A DNA stretch of 64,000 nt from Rhodomicrobium sp. R_RK_3 (GCF_002198715.1 NZ_MWLK01000030.1:252112-316111); one strand, 5' to 3'; counted from the stretch's first letter, positions 16,901 through 25,799 are shown. Notes: generated from the letters alone by a model not told the origin. Numbers and translations: made by a program.

Positions 16901-19840
16901 GACACCGACCGCCAGCAGCTCTGGCTAAAGATCTTCGGTGAGCAGAGTGAGCTCGTGGACGACGTCATCTTCGCGAACACGTTCTTCGCTCTGGAGGAGA
17001 CCGGGCTCGCATATCCGTCGCTGTCCCGCGATGCCGGCGATGAAGTGGACCGCATGGACGTCTGGGTCCGGGTCTTCTCGAGCGCCACCCGCGTCCACGA
17101 GAACAAGTACTTCGACGCGACGCGAGTACGAGAATGGGGGGATTCGTCCGCCGTGCCGCGGACGAATCGGGTTGCCAGGTTCGCGCGCGCCGTTTTCGGT
17201 GACGACGGCGGCATAGGCCTGGACGGTATTCTCCGCCGCCTGGGTACGATGGGGCACCAAAACGGTATCATCCGCGTCCAGCGCGTCTATCTGCGCATTG
17301 CCCGAGAGGATGATCCGTACTGGCGCTGCGGCTCGTGCGAGCGCGTCCACATGCACCGCGGTGTGGGGATCTGCACCCGCTGCTACTCGCCGCTCGCTCA
17401 GGATGAGACCGGAGCCGTCCTGGAACTCTGGCGATCCAACTTCCTCGGACGACGGATCGTACGCGGGCAACAGGAGGGCGTCAGGCGCTTCAGACTACGA
17501 TGCGAGGAGCTCACGGGGCAGACTGACGACTTCTCGGACCGGCTGCGCAAGTTCAAAGGCATCTTCGTTGATGGCGAGGACCCGGTCTCGCGAAGGGCGC
17601 GGGAGATTGACATGTTGTCAGTCACCACGACTATGGAGGTCGGCATCGATATCGGTTCGCTGCAGAGCGTCTACCAGGCGAATATGCCGCCGCAGCGCTT
17701 TAACTACCAGCAGCGCGTGGGTCGCGCTGGTCGTCGCGGACAGGCCTTCTCACTCGTCGTTACATTTTGCCGCGGCCGCAGCCACGACGCCTATTACTTC
17801 GCGCATCCTGCGGCCATCACAGGTGATCCGCCGCCACCCCCCTTCCTCGCCGTCGATCACGATCCCATTCCGATGCGGCTGCTGCGCAAGGTGTGGCTGA
17901 GGGCCGCCTTCGACCTGCTGAGGCGCGAATGCCAAGACCAGGGCGTGGGTTTTCCCAGCGATGGGCTGGTACCACCCGACGTGCACGGGGAGTACGTCCC
18001 TACGGACGAATACTATGGCGACGTGCCCAGCGAGGACTGGCAGGCTGAGTTGCGACGCGCGCTCGAAGCCACCATCAACGTGCGCGACGGGTTCGCTGCC
18101 GCCGCCGCCATCGATCCGCTGCAGAGGGCGCGCCTGCTCAAGCGAGCCACCGTCAGCGCGCTGATCGAGGAGATCTGGGAGCAGCGCCCATTCAGGCCGA
18201 ACGGACGTCGAGGTCTCGCTCAGTTCCTTGCGGAGCGCGGCCTCTTACCAATGTACGGCATGCCAACCCGCGTCCGGCAGCTCTACCTCGGCCTGCGCCC
18301 GGAGACCGACGAACAGGACACCGATTACGACTGGTCAACGATGGATCGCGATCTCGATACGGCGGTATTCGAGTTCGCACCAAGCTCCGTGCTAACGAAG
18401 GACAAGAGGAAGCACCGCGTGGTCGGATTTACCGGCGACATGCTGCCGCCCGAGCGGCGGGGCAGAGATATCCTCGTGGCAGCAGCCTCGCAATGGCGGG
18501 AATCCGATCACTATGTTGCCCTGTGCATGCATTGCGGCTCGGCACGCTACTCTGTGGCTGTTCCCACAGCGGCTCTCAAGTGCGAGGACTGCAACGGGGA
18601 GGTCCCGTCCGACGCTTTCCAGCTCTACGTCACACCAGCCGGTTTCCGAACCGATTTTCGACCCGAGCGGAACGACCTCGACACCGTCGGGCGGATGGCG
18701 ACCCGAACCGTAGCAACTGTGCTGCACCAGGGCGAGACCGTCGACGCCCGAAACATCAGAGTTCGGAGGGGCGCTGGCGTCACCATCATGCAATTGAACG
18801 ATGGTCCGAATGACGATCAGGGATCTAGCAGCCGGTTTAGTGTAGTCGAAACGCCGGATCTCGGAGTTCCTATTCCGCCAACCGGCAATACGACCGAGAT
18901 CCAGGACCTGCAGGCCATAGACCCGGAGCACGCCTCCAATCCATCCTCGGGAGGTCGGTGGGCGGTGATTCCTAACAGCGCGACAACCTTCGGCCTGATC
19001 GCGAAGAAGGAGACGGATGCGCTATACCTTGAGATGAAGTCGTTTGATCCGCGACTGACACTTGATCAGGTCGCTCGCCGGGGATTGCGCTCTCATCTTC
19101 CGACGAGGGCGGCCGCGATAAGCGCGACCCAGATGTTGGTGCAGCGCGCCGCGTTGGATTTGGATGTATCCTCGGACGAGTTCGAGGCGTTAGAACCCCG
19201 GCTCCGGGATGGACGCCCCATGCTACAAATAGCCGACGCGCTCATCAATGGATCGGGACTCTCGCGCAGGCTCGGTGCCGACCGGAGCGACGGGACTCCC
19301 CACATCGTCAACCTGATGCGAAGCATTGTGGAGGACGATATGGAATGGCCTCTAGTAGACCTCCTATCGACCGACGAGGAAGGCGAGCACGCGGCGCGGT
19401 GTCAGACGTCATGCTATCGCTGCATCCAGCGGTACGGGAACCGTCCCTATCACGGCCTTCTCGACTGGCGATTGGGCCTTTCCTACCTTCGCGCGATGAT
19501 TGATCCAACTTACGGATGCGGCCTCGACGCTCGCGACCTGCGATATCCGGAGTTGTCGCTCTGGCCGCAGCGTGCGGCGGCCCTGGCGGAGACGGTGGCG
19601 TTGATGCGGCCCGGTTCGCTCACCGCGGGCACCCATGCCGCATCAGCGCTCCCCTGCCTCCACGAAGGCGGACGGACGGACGCTTCCAGCACTATAGTCG
19701 TCATACATCCGCTTTGGCGCCGCGACGGTGCGCTGGGATTGGCGCTCGCCGGTGGAGAGGCGATCCGCTTCGTCGACACATTCGAGCTGGAGCGCCGACC
19801 TCTTAGGGCTCTGGAGCAAGCGCGAAGAGCCGCAGCGTGA
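13991..19840 (+). CDS. druE: Druantia core helicase DruE (DEAD/DEAH-type, DUF1998)
   Basis: 1949 residues from GTG 13991, preceded by AGGAG at about 13980. Superfamily 2 helicase motifs occur in order: Walker A GTGSGKTES (about 134-142), motif Ia LYPMNALVEDQ, DELH (about 371-374), SAS, FSDSRQDA (motif IV) and QRVGRAGRRG (about 1241-1250). Several zinc-binding clusters are visible (CEACG, CPKCG, CGSCE...CTRCY, CMHCG...CEDC). The DUF1998/MZB Cys cluster CQTSCYRC lies near residue 1804. This is the signature protein of all Druantia types; it probably translocates on invading DNA. The gene is intact over 5.8 kb and forms the end of the operon. DISARM helicases share DUF1998, but the neighbours fit Druantia type II. 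Confidence 0.85.
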   Translation: MLDPIGGFERIKDFFTSYVETSFRISDPAVAAARYELLRRPDIFATLPFVEPVPRYRSSDHLLEDFVDMDGGPLEPLSRGARVAFVELALSGLFDGRPSDGELRRRSIYPPYRHQVGMLARGVQPGHPGIVTSGTGSGKTESFMLPVLAAITNEAVRWARPSAGYLSNDWWNTPRSRWAPQRAGENRPAAVRALVLYPMNALVEDQMVRLRRTLDSDDARSVMDVRFGGNRIFFGQYTGVTPVTGYERHPRIFGEEAERKRRARRLRELRATMCAHDENQAAARRHDATVIAEALAAGKRAPDLTRYIFPSLDGAEMVSRWDMQDSPPDLLVTNASMLGAMLAREVEQGMFEQTREWLISNDDAYFYLVFDELHLIRGSAGTEVAFLVKALIQRLGLDRPGQRHKLRILASSASLPMDDEPGVQSRRYLRDMFAPFGTSRGPEDLGSEKADFWEECVVRGTAELPEWAGGRIPGRPFADLLQVCASGSDFVARLNDADHVMEAIGAAADAVGVARDTRMVPALAEAAAAILTQACRDGDSVRARSVDDIANRVFNDESGPIAVRGLMLARALPEAEAFNQASPHPATPSFRVHCFVRNIEGLFAAPSVDAEGRVTYGSLGVERGMSHATPAPGETRGPRLFEMLYCEACGDLLMGGQRGTMNGGHSETELLPSTTELENLPERAAAEYYDRMTFDQFAVFWPRRSEPQRPESGFDEWESASLNPETGVVSVGQAVPDGSIAGHLYFQTDAAVRRGRTLDVKSAQPFCCPKCGTDYSNRPSTSRSRSPIRAFRTGVSKASQLVATELFELLYAIGAAPKCIVFSDSRQDAANQSLEIERLHLRDLRREILVSVARAYLARRTAETLDPTETMARINELMGTDPAAAMALMGQLSSQNGDRQVSVPNRKVQLERIFDYRADGRGDVGELIAEYVRLGVHPFDEVGLKTFQRRPWYDAFQENDGAISYNPGLSDTDRQQLWLKIFGEQSELVDDVIFANTFFALEETGLAYPSLSRDAGDEVDRMDVWVRVFSSATRVHENKYFDATRVREWGDSSAVPRTNRVARFARAVFGDDGGIGLDGILRRLGTMGHQNGIIRVQRVYLRIAREDDPYWRCGSCERVHMHRGVGICTRCYSPLAQDETGAVLELWRSNFLGRRIVRGQQEGVRRFRLRCEELTGQTDDFSDRLRKFKGIFVDGEDPVSRRAREIDMLSVTTTMEVGIDIGSLQSVYQANMPPQRFNYQQRVGRAGRRGQAFSLVVTFCRGRSHDAYYFAHPAAITGDPPPPPFLAVDHDPIPMRLLRKVWLRAAFDLLRRECQDQGVGFPSDGLVPPDVHGEYVPTDEYYGDVPSEDWQAELRRALEATINVRDGFAAAAAIDPLQRARLLKRATVSALIEEIWEQRPFRPNGRRGLAQFLAERGLLPMYGMPTRVRQLYLGLRPETDEQDTDYDWSTMDRDLDTAVFEFAPSSVLTKDKRKHRVVGFTGDMLPPERRGRDILVAAASQWRESDHYVALCMHCGSARYSVAVPTAALKCEDCNGEVPSDAFQLYVTPAGFRTDFRPERNDLDTVGRMATRTVATVLHQGETVDARNIRVRRGAGVTIMQLNDGPNDDQGSSSRFSVVETPDLGVPIPPTGNTTEIQDLQAIDPEHASNPSSGGRWAVIPNSATTFGLIAKKETDALYLEMKSFDPRLTLDQVARRGLRSHLPTRAAAISATQMLVQRAALDLDVSSDEFEALEPRLRDGRPMLQIADALINGSGLSRRLGADRSDGTPHIVNLMRSIVEDDMEWPLVDLLSTDEEGEHAARCQTSCYRCIQRYGNRPYHGLLDWRLGLSYLRAMIDPTYGCGLDARDLRYPELSLWPQRAAALAETVALMRPGSLTAGTHAASALPCLHEGGRTDASSTIVVIHPLWRRDGALGLALAGGEAIRFVDTFELERRPLRALEQARRAAA

Positions 19841-20004
19841 CGGTGGTGCTCGACATCGAGGATCATCTACCGCGAGCGGCAGAACGGCGACGGCTCACTT
19901 GTGGCGAGAATGGCGGACGTAGTCGACGACTCGGGCCAGCTGACCACTATCTCACACATCATCGGGAGCGCTTCGCGAGCACTGCCCACTAGTCACCGTG
20001 CCGA

Positions 20005-20445
20005 CTAATCCACCGTCGTCTTTGCTCGCAGGGCATTCTTGATATACTCCGGTTCACGAAGTCTGCATTCCCACAACACAAGAGCTCGCCAGCCGATGCT
20101 CTTGAGCCCCTCAATCGCCGCAGCGTCGCGTGCGATTGTCTGGTTGAACTTATTCGTCCAGTAATCGACGCGTGTGCGGGGCATCGTCGCGTGATCACAG
20201 TCCGGATGGCGATGCCAGAAGCAGCCGTGGACGAAGACCGCGAGATGATACCTAGGGAATACCAGGTCCGGGTTGCCTGGAAGATCTCGCCGATGGAGAC
20301 GGAATCGCAAGCCCAAGCGATGGGCCATGCGCCTGACGATTATCTCGGGAGTGGTGTCTCGAGAGCGGACCGCCCGCATCGTCTTGCGTCGTTGCTCCGG
20401 GTCTAGGTTATCCACGCTACGGGTTCCTTGTTGCGAGCTTGCCAT
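20005..20445 (-). CDS. vsr: Very short patch repair (Vsr) endonuclease
   Basis: 146 residues. It shows the full Vsr pattern: MRAVRSRDTTPE near the N-terminus, GNPDLVFPRYHLAVFVHGCF with the catalytic Asp, the zinc/active-site WHRHPDC, and the C-terminal TNKFNQTIARDAAAIEGL and VLWECRL. Vsr nicks 5' of T in T:G mismatches produced by deamination of 5-methylcytosine and starts repair to C:G. It points towards druE and almost abuts it, so it probably serves the druM methyltransferase by limiting C-to-T mutation. Such pairing of vsr with C5 methyltransferases is common in restriction systems. Confidence 0.9.
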   Translation of the reverse strand: MASSQQGTRSVDNLDPEQRRKTMRAVRSRDTTPEIIVRRMAHRLGLRFRLHRRDLPGNPDLVFPRYHLAVFVHGCFWHRHPDCDHATMPRTRVDYWTNKFNQTIARDAAAIEGLKSIGWRALVLWECRLREPEYIKNALRAKTTVD

Positions 20446-20564
20446 GCAGATATGGAAGGATCCCTAATCCCCGTAAGGCGGCTTGCACAGCAGCGCTCTC
20501 CTCCGAATGCTTGCCGCATGCGTTATTCGGCGGCTACATGACGCTTCACCGCTCAAGATGGTTG

Positions 20565-21527
20565 TCAAACGGATTTCTCGGCGAGTAAATGGTTGCCCTG
20601 GCTGGCAGACTTTGAATCCACGTCACCGCGCGCACCTTTCGACGTCTCTGGCGTCACGTCATATCCGTCCTTCACCTCGCTGACCCTGAAGCAAGTGCCG
20701 TTGAGTCGAAAGCTCCTGGGCAGAGAGATAGTGGCATGCGGGTTGGCCACCAGCTGAAAGTCGCCCCCAAGCAAGGCTGGCTTGTTCGCGGCATCGACAC
20801 GAGAGCAAAGCAGGCCGCTTAGCGCGGCGCACTCTTTTCGTTGAAACACGCCCGTTGGGACAAGCGCACCAGCGGCCTTGGGGATTTCATTTCGGAAATG
20901 ATAGCCCGTTCGAACGGCTTTCAGCGTCTCGCGATTTATGACGACGTAAAGGGGGCCAACCGTGAAGGCCGCCTGAAGGATACGGGGCGGCTCGGAATCA
21001 GCGTGTTCAAATCCAATCCCGCGTGGATTGATGGCGATCACGAAAGCGTCTTTGTCGGAGATCGTCCCGTTCTTGATCCACTGCGCGTATTGGCGATCAA
21101 ACTTGTCCGAGATGCAGTTTAGATATCGGAGGATGATTTTTTCTTCTGGAACATTCTGAACCGTCCCATCGTGCTTCATTTCTGGCACTTGGTCGGCATG
21201 GCCATCTGCCCCGCGCGTCGGTGAAACGGCCTCGAACCAGATGCGGCGGTCTTCGAAATCAACACCGAGATCCGGTCCCGGCTTGGGCGCATGAATCTCG
21301 AATCCATGCTCGATAAAATAGGCACCAAGATACATTTCCCAGTAGCGAGCGTCGAAATTGGTCCGCAGCTCGACGAGGAATTGGGCGTCAGCGTAAGGCT
21401 CAAAGAGGTCCCATAACGCTTCGCAATGCTCCTTCGCTTCCTTCAGGGGGCCACCCTTCGCTTCGCGAATGTTGATATAGCCGAGGTCCGTAGCGGCTTC
21501 ATTGGAGAAAAGGGGAGACTTAACCAT
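20565..21527 (-). CDS. Putative PD-(D/E)XK-like nuclease, unknown function
   Basis: 320 residues from ATG 21527, preceded by AGGAAG; an upstream in-frame ATG at 21566 is less likely. The segment ARYWEMYLGAYFIEHGFEI, then KPGPDLGVDF and IWFEAVSP, matches the restriction-endonuclease-like core: helix, catalytic Asp, then E-x-V in place of E-x-K. The remainder has no known domain. It lies between vsr and the Argonaute operon in the same direction as both, with about 400 bases and an IS3 scrap between it and the nuclease gene. It could be a further effector or an unrelated restriction enzyme. Confidence 0.5.
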   Translation of the reverse strand: MVKSPLFSNEAATDLGYINIREAKGGPLKEAKEHCEALWDLFEPYADAQFLVELRTNFDARYWEMYLGAYFIEHGFEIHAPKPGPDLGVDFEDRRIWFEAVSPTRGADGHADQVPEMKHDGTVQNVPEEKIILRYLNCISDKFDRQYAQWIKNGTISDKDAFVIAINPRGIGFEHADSEPPRILQAAFTVGPLYVVINRETLKAVRTGYHFRNEIPKAAGALVPTGVFQRKECAALSGLLCSRVDAANKPALLGGDFQLVANPHATISLPRSFRLNGTCFRVSEVKDGYDVTPETSKGARGDVDSKSASQGNHLLAEKSV

Positions 21528-21744
21528 AGGTGCTTCCTGGCTGCTCTGATAACGGGGATTATCCATCGACGCCGCGAGGGCAGTCTTGGCCGAATGAATT
21601 GAGAGACATTGGTTTTATACCTCGACGATTCGTAAATTTCGTCCACCAAATCAGCTTGATCTTCTACCCGAAACTGGGCCGAGTTGGATTGCAATTTTCC
21701 ATTGGAAGCTTTGGCTGAGGAAGGGAATTTCCGCAAAGCGCTCG

Positions 21745-21846
21745 AGGTTCAATGAGGCGCGGATTGCCTTTATTTTGCAGCAGGCGGGTATTGCCGATGC
21801 CACGTTTTACGATTGGCGCAAAAAAATATGCCAGGTGACGCCATAG
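21745..21846 (+). mobile_element. IS3-family orfA remnant
   Basis: The frame reads RFNEARIAFILQQAG then IADATFYDWRKK, which is the start and the helix-turn-helix end of an IS3-family orfA with the middle deleted. It ends in a stop shortly after. The rest of 21528-21925 holds no gene. The scrap marks a past insertion between the Argonaute operon and the downstream nuclease gene. Confidence 0.55.
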
Positions 21847-21925
21847 CTTTGCCTCGAAGCGGATCAAAGCGCCATACCGTCTTCGCATCGAATCCTAATT
21901 CGGCAGGACATATTCGCCGCAGCCA

Positions 21926-23095
21926 TCACGGCCGCTTCATTTTCGATGGTCGCGGCAAGATAATTGCTGCAGAAACGCCTTTTATTGACTCTAGCCCTGA
22001 CTTCAGCTCTTGATGCTGTTCGGTCTGGGCACGATCGTCCCAGACGAAGGCTACGATGCTGTCGTATATATCTGTCTTGCTGAGATACAGGCTTGCGTCT
22101 GCTGCGATCTCCTCGATGACCTTCGCGCATGCGGCTTGACCGCTACCGCGCATGAATTTCACTTCGACAATCGTCCTCAGAGATGGAATGCCCAGATCGG
22201 CACGTGGATGCTTGTGGCCAATCGACGGCAGGTTTTCTTCGTCTTCCAGGTCTGCAAACACCGGTGCGAGAACTGTCCAAAGGAGATTTTGGACATGATA
22301 TTCGTTCTCGATCTCCCACCTTGCAATGGCAGAATTTGGCGTTCGACTTTTGGACTCGTATGTCCATAGTCGCATCGAGCGGGCCAAATTGTTCAATAAA
22401 CTAATGAGGTCGTTTCTGTTCGCGCCAGCGATGGCGATCTGCCCCTGTCGCGCAAGCACGTGATCGAACAAGGCCAATCGAACCGCGTCACGACCCGGAT
22501 CACCATTATGCGCTTCGAGCCGCGCTGTGATTTCCCAGCCCCGGGTCAGATCACCGCTATCACACGCTCTAATTCCTTTCGCATTCATGGCGACGGCCAG
22601 ATCGGGCGGCACCAGATGCAGACCGGTCTCGCCGACCACCAAGCGCGCGGCTCTGACAAGCCCCGTCTGCCATGCATCACTCGACAAATGCGCTTCCGAT
22701 TGAACCAGCAGCTCCCTCAGCCATTGGCGATCGCTGGGTTTCTCGTCTCTCACAATGCCGAGCGATACGCCAAGCAAAGCGATCCCATCGACTTCGAAAC
22801 GAAGCGGCCGCTTTGGCGCAAAGAAGCCTCGACCGGTGAGATGCGTGATTTCATTCTGAAGAAGATCGTATTCCTCGGGTGTCAGCAAACCGCTTGCCGC
22901 GCCGTAACCGAGCGCAGCGACATATTCGGGATGGAAGATCTTTCCCGCGAAGCCTAGCGCCTCTTCGACACGCCGCCGAAGCATAGCATCGTCCGAAATC
23001 ATCCATGCGCAGAATGCGCCAACGTGGCATGGGAGGTCTTTGCCTTTGGCGAGTTCTGAGACCAGCGTGGTTCGTACGTCATTGAGGTTCATCAT
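21926..23095 (-). CDS. Argonaute-associated PD-(D/E)XK nuclease (bAgaN-like)
   Basis: 389 residues from the double ATG at 23095/23092; the frame extends upstream inside the Argonaute gene, but the start just after the ago stop is clearly preferred. The C-terminal third contains the restriction-like core: PRADLGIPSLRTIVEVKFMR (catalytic D then E-V-K), followed by a helix ACAKVIEEIAADASLYL, as in Mrr-type nucleases. The N-terminal two thirds are helical and of unknown type. The gene begins 2 bases after ago. In known long-B Argonaute operons such nucleases are the effector that degrades DNA when the Argonaute recognises invader nucleic acid, which kills the cell and stops plasmid or phage spread. 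Confidence 0.75.
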   Translation of the reverse strand: MMNLNDVRTTLVSELAKGKDLPCHVGAFCAWMISDDAMLRRRVEEALGFAGKIFHPEYVAALGYGAASGLLTPEEYDLLQNEITHLTGRGFFAPKRPLRFEVDGIALLGVSLGIVRDEKPSDRQWLRELLVQSEAHLSSDAWQTGLVRAARLVVGETGLHLVPPDLAVAMNAKGIRACDSGDLTRGWEITARLEAHNGDPGRDAVRLALFDHVLARQGQIAIAGANRNDLISLLNNLARSMRLWTYESKSRTPNSAIARWEIENEYHVQNLLWTVLAPVFADLEDEENLPSIGHKHPRADLGIPSLRTIVEVKFMRGSGQAACAKVIEEIAADASLYLSKTDIYDSIVAFVWDDRAQTEQHQELKSGLESIKGVSAAIILPRPSKMKRP

Positions 23096-23097
23096 GA

Positions 23098-25389
23098 CTA
23101 CAAGAACCACAAGGTGCTGCCGATCTGCCCGAAATGGACCGCGTCGGAATCCCAGCCCTCTATGGCGCTGAGCCCTGCTAGCCGTTGGGCAATCAAATCT
23201 GAATAGCGGATAGTGATCGGGTAGGCCTCGGGCGCCAACATCCGCCACGAATGGCCGGAAAACTCGAACGCCTGCCGCGCCAAATAGGTCATGTCAGTAA
23301 AGGTCGAAAGCCGATGCAGCTTCAAGAGACAAGGTCTTGGCATTCCGTCTCTCGCCTGCTTCAATTCCGAAGCGCCGGAGAACACAATCAAAGACTCGCG
23401 GTCTCCCAATTTCATGTGCAGGCCCCGCTCGGGTCCGAGCACGCCTTTTTTGGGAGGGCGATATCCTATCCCCTGTTGCGAGTTGTCGAAAATTAGGTAG
23501 GGATGGCTTGGCGCGATATGGACGAATGCGAACGTCACGTTATCCAGATCGAGCGCTTCCACGGTTCGCTTTATCGCTTCGGCCTCCGTGTCTTTTGGCG
23601 GTTTGAACATGTGAAAGACGAGGCGGACTTTATCGGTGCTGCGCCAGTTATCCTGCTTGCGAACCGTCATAATCGATTTTTTCAGCGTTTCGTAAAGCGC
23701 CTCCGCATAGCCTTCGAACGGCACCACGGCGGTCCGATCACTGAGCAAGTAGCTTCCGTCACTAGAGAAAACGGTCGTAATGCCAACAAACCTCTGGCTT
23801 GATCCAATCCGGCTGCTCGAAACCGAATGCGACCCCAAGCCGATTACCAGTTCATGGGCGACTGTTTGCTGAGAGGCTAAAAGCCACGGCACGCCGCCCA
23901 GCTTCGCATAGGTTGCGAGGCTCATATGGTTCATCGAGAATACGAGTTCTGTGTCCGGCTGCCCCATCGTTTCCAAGCGCACGCTTTGGACAGGCACGTC
24001 CCGCTTCAAAAACACCGACTTGGTCGCATAGTATGGATTTGATCCGTCATCGAAGCTTTTGAACTCTTCTTCTACCTGGACGAGTGCCAAGTCCCATTTG
24101 AATCCTTCGTCCGTCGCCTGCGCTAAAGCGCGGCGGCTTGCCGCCAAATAGTCTTTGGCACTTGCGCTCTCGGAAGTGAAAAAGGTGACGCTGGGTTTTT
24201 CCAGGCAGAAGCGACGCAAAAAGCCATCACCGTACCGCGCCGTCTTGTGCTTGCCACCTGTGAGGGTCTCCGGCATGCCGTCGAGAAACTTCGCGACAAA
24301 GCGGTCGACTTGCCCCTCATATTTGCCCTGGCATACGACGGCAATTCTCAATCGCTTCGGACTGAACGTTCTCTGGTCATAAGGCCCATTCTTTTTGAGA
24401 CCCCGCTCGTTCCAGTCGTCCTTGCGCGTGCCGCTTGGGTCGAAAACGAGCACGGATTTTGGAATTATTTCCGTGGTCGGAAATTCTTGGCTCCCAGAGG
24501 CAAGCATCGGGCCGAACGTGAACTTCGCGCCGGGAACCGCCTCAAGCGAGGCCTTCTCTCTCAGGTAGGAAAGGGCATCATCAATCTGCTTCTTCCGGCC
24601 CGGCCCCGAATGAAGCGCCGCCGCTTCGGCTGCCGCATTGTCGAGAACCATCTGCGCGCTTCCGCAAAGGATTTGACCTATGCAGTAATCAAACGCTTCT
24701 CGCCGGGCTTCCAGGAAAGCCTCTGCCGCACAAACCGTTTCAAATCCTTCCTTATGATCCTCCAATATGAGGACATCGCCTTCGACTGCCACAACCCGCC
24801 CGACCAACATGCGCGGTTTCATGAGCCGCTCGTCACGAGGCGCAACCTCTATCTGCACGTATCGTCCCATCAGGGAAATGCCCAGCGCCATCAAATCCGC
24901 GCAGGTCCCCAATATCAAATTTTTCAGACGCGTCTCGCAGACAAGGCCCAGCGTTCCCTTATCGCGCGACCGATAGATCCAGCGTGTCTCGAATTTCAAC
25001 AACGTTCGTTTTTGTATCCATTCGGGTAGATCCCGGTGTTTCACCAGCCCCCGCTGCGCAGCGCCGATCACCGTTACCGGGGCGTCGAAGAGAATGTCAC
25101 GATTGCCGCTGAAAGCCCTGACAAGAGCAGCCGAGAACAGAGGCGGCCAGAGCGCAGGCGTTTTCGCAAGATCGACTTCTTCTCGGATATTCGCGAGCGG
25201 ACTTTGCCCGATGACGATCGGAATATCGACGATAGAGTTCTCGGCCCCGTCGCGCCGAAAGACGTGAGTTTCATGGAACTCCCTCCGCAATGTTTCCAGG
25301 CGCTCTTTCGCGTAAGGCTGTCGACCAATCAGAACTTGGGTCTCTCCTTGAATACCGATCGGCGCAAAATTTATGGTGTAATTCGACAT
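23098..25389 (-). CDS. ago: Prokaryotic Argonaute, long-B type, apparently catalytically inactive
   Basis: 763 residues, the length of full-size pAgo proteins such as that of Rhodobacter sphaeroides. The MID region has the guide 5'-phosphate pocket pattern (YYATKSVFLKRDVPVQS with Y, K, Q). The PIWI domain begins with ATYAKLGGVPWLL and HELVIGLGSHS and ends with the hydrophobic tail STLWFL buried in MID in this family. Where active enzymes have G-x-D for the first catalytic Asp, this protein reads GLG, and the later site reads HMFKPPKD, so the DEDX tetrad is not intact. Guided binding without slicing, with the neighbouring nuclease as effector, is the known logic for long-B pAgo. It is the first gene of the operon. 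Confidence 0.85.
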   Translation of the reverse strand: MSNYTINFAPIGIQGETQVLIGRQPYAKERLETLRREFHETHVFRRDGAENSIVDIPIVIGQSPLANIREEVDLAKTPALWPPLFSAALVRAFSGNRDILFDAPVTVIGAAQRGLVKHRDLPEWIQKRTLLKFETRWIYRSRDKGTLGLVCETRLKNLILGTCADLMALGISLMGRYVQIEVAPRDERLMKPRMLVGRVVAVEGDVLILEDHKEGFETVCAAEAFLEARREAFDYCIGQILCGSAQMVLDNAAAEAAALHSGPGRKKQIDDALSYLREKASLEAVPGAKFTFGPMLASGSQEFPTTEIIPKSVLVFDPSGTRKDDWNERGLKKNGPYDQRTFSPKRLRIAVVCQGKYEGQVDRFVAKFLDGMPETLTGGKHKTARYGDGFLRRFCLEKPSVTFFTSESASAKDYLAASRRALAQATDEGFKWDLALVQVEEEFKSFDDGSNPYYATKSVFLKRDVPVQSVRLETMGQPDTELVFSMNHMSLATYAKLGGVPWLLASQQTVAHELVIGLGSHSVSSSRIGSSQRFVGITTVFSSDGSYLLSDRTAVVPFEGYAEALYETLKKSIMTVRKQDNWRSTDKVRLVFHMFKPPKDTEAEAIKRTVEALDLDNVTFAFVHIAPSHPYLIFDNSQQGIGYRPPKKGVLGPERGLHMKLGDRESLIVFSGASELKQARDGMPRPCLLKLHRLSTFTDMTYLARQAFEFSGHSWRMLAPEAYPITIRYSDLIAQRLAGLSAIEGWDSDAVHFGQIGSTLWFL

Positions 25390-25799
25390 GGCGGGTTGGA
25401 TATTTCAGATAAAGTGTTTTTATCTCTCAAATTACACTGAGAATACTAAGGCAATACAAATGTCGGCAGACGGGTTGAAAGGGTCAAACCACCTTTGGCC
25501 TAGCATCGAGATTAGGCCATGGGGCTGTATTTCGTATCATACAATCTAGCTGATTCAACTCTCGTTGTGGGTAGTAAAGAGTGGATCGGGGCGCGTGCCG
25601 ATCTGGTTTTCTTTGGGAGCACGGTTCGGCGTTAGGCTGTCGTGAACCTCGCCATCATCGCAGGCTCAGGGGCTGCGACAAACCGCTGGCTAGTTCTCCC
25701 TTCTGGAGCGCTCAGTTTTGTTTTGCTGGGCTGCCACAAGTCGCTAAGAACCACGGTGACCACCGCGACGATGGCGTGCGCCCCTGTGATCCGCCTGTC
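25390..25799. promoter_or_regulatory. Intergenic region upstream of the Argonaute operon
   Basis: About 410 bases between the ago start and the end of an XRE gene. The first 60 bases next to ago are AT-rich and are the likely promoter and leader, although no clear -35/-10 pair stands out. Nothing else recognisable is seen. Confidence 0.35.

Noticed and set aside
13991-19840. DISARM-type helicase
   Set aside because: DISARM also has DUF1998 helicases with a C5 methyltransferase (class 2), but the expected DrmB and phospholipase D-like DrmC partners are absent and the single 1949-residue protein fits DruE better.
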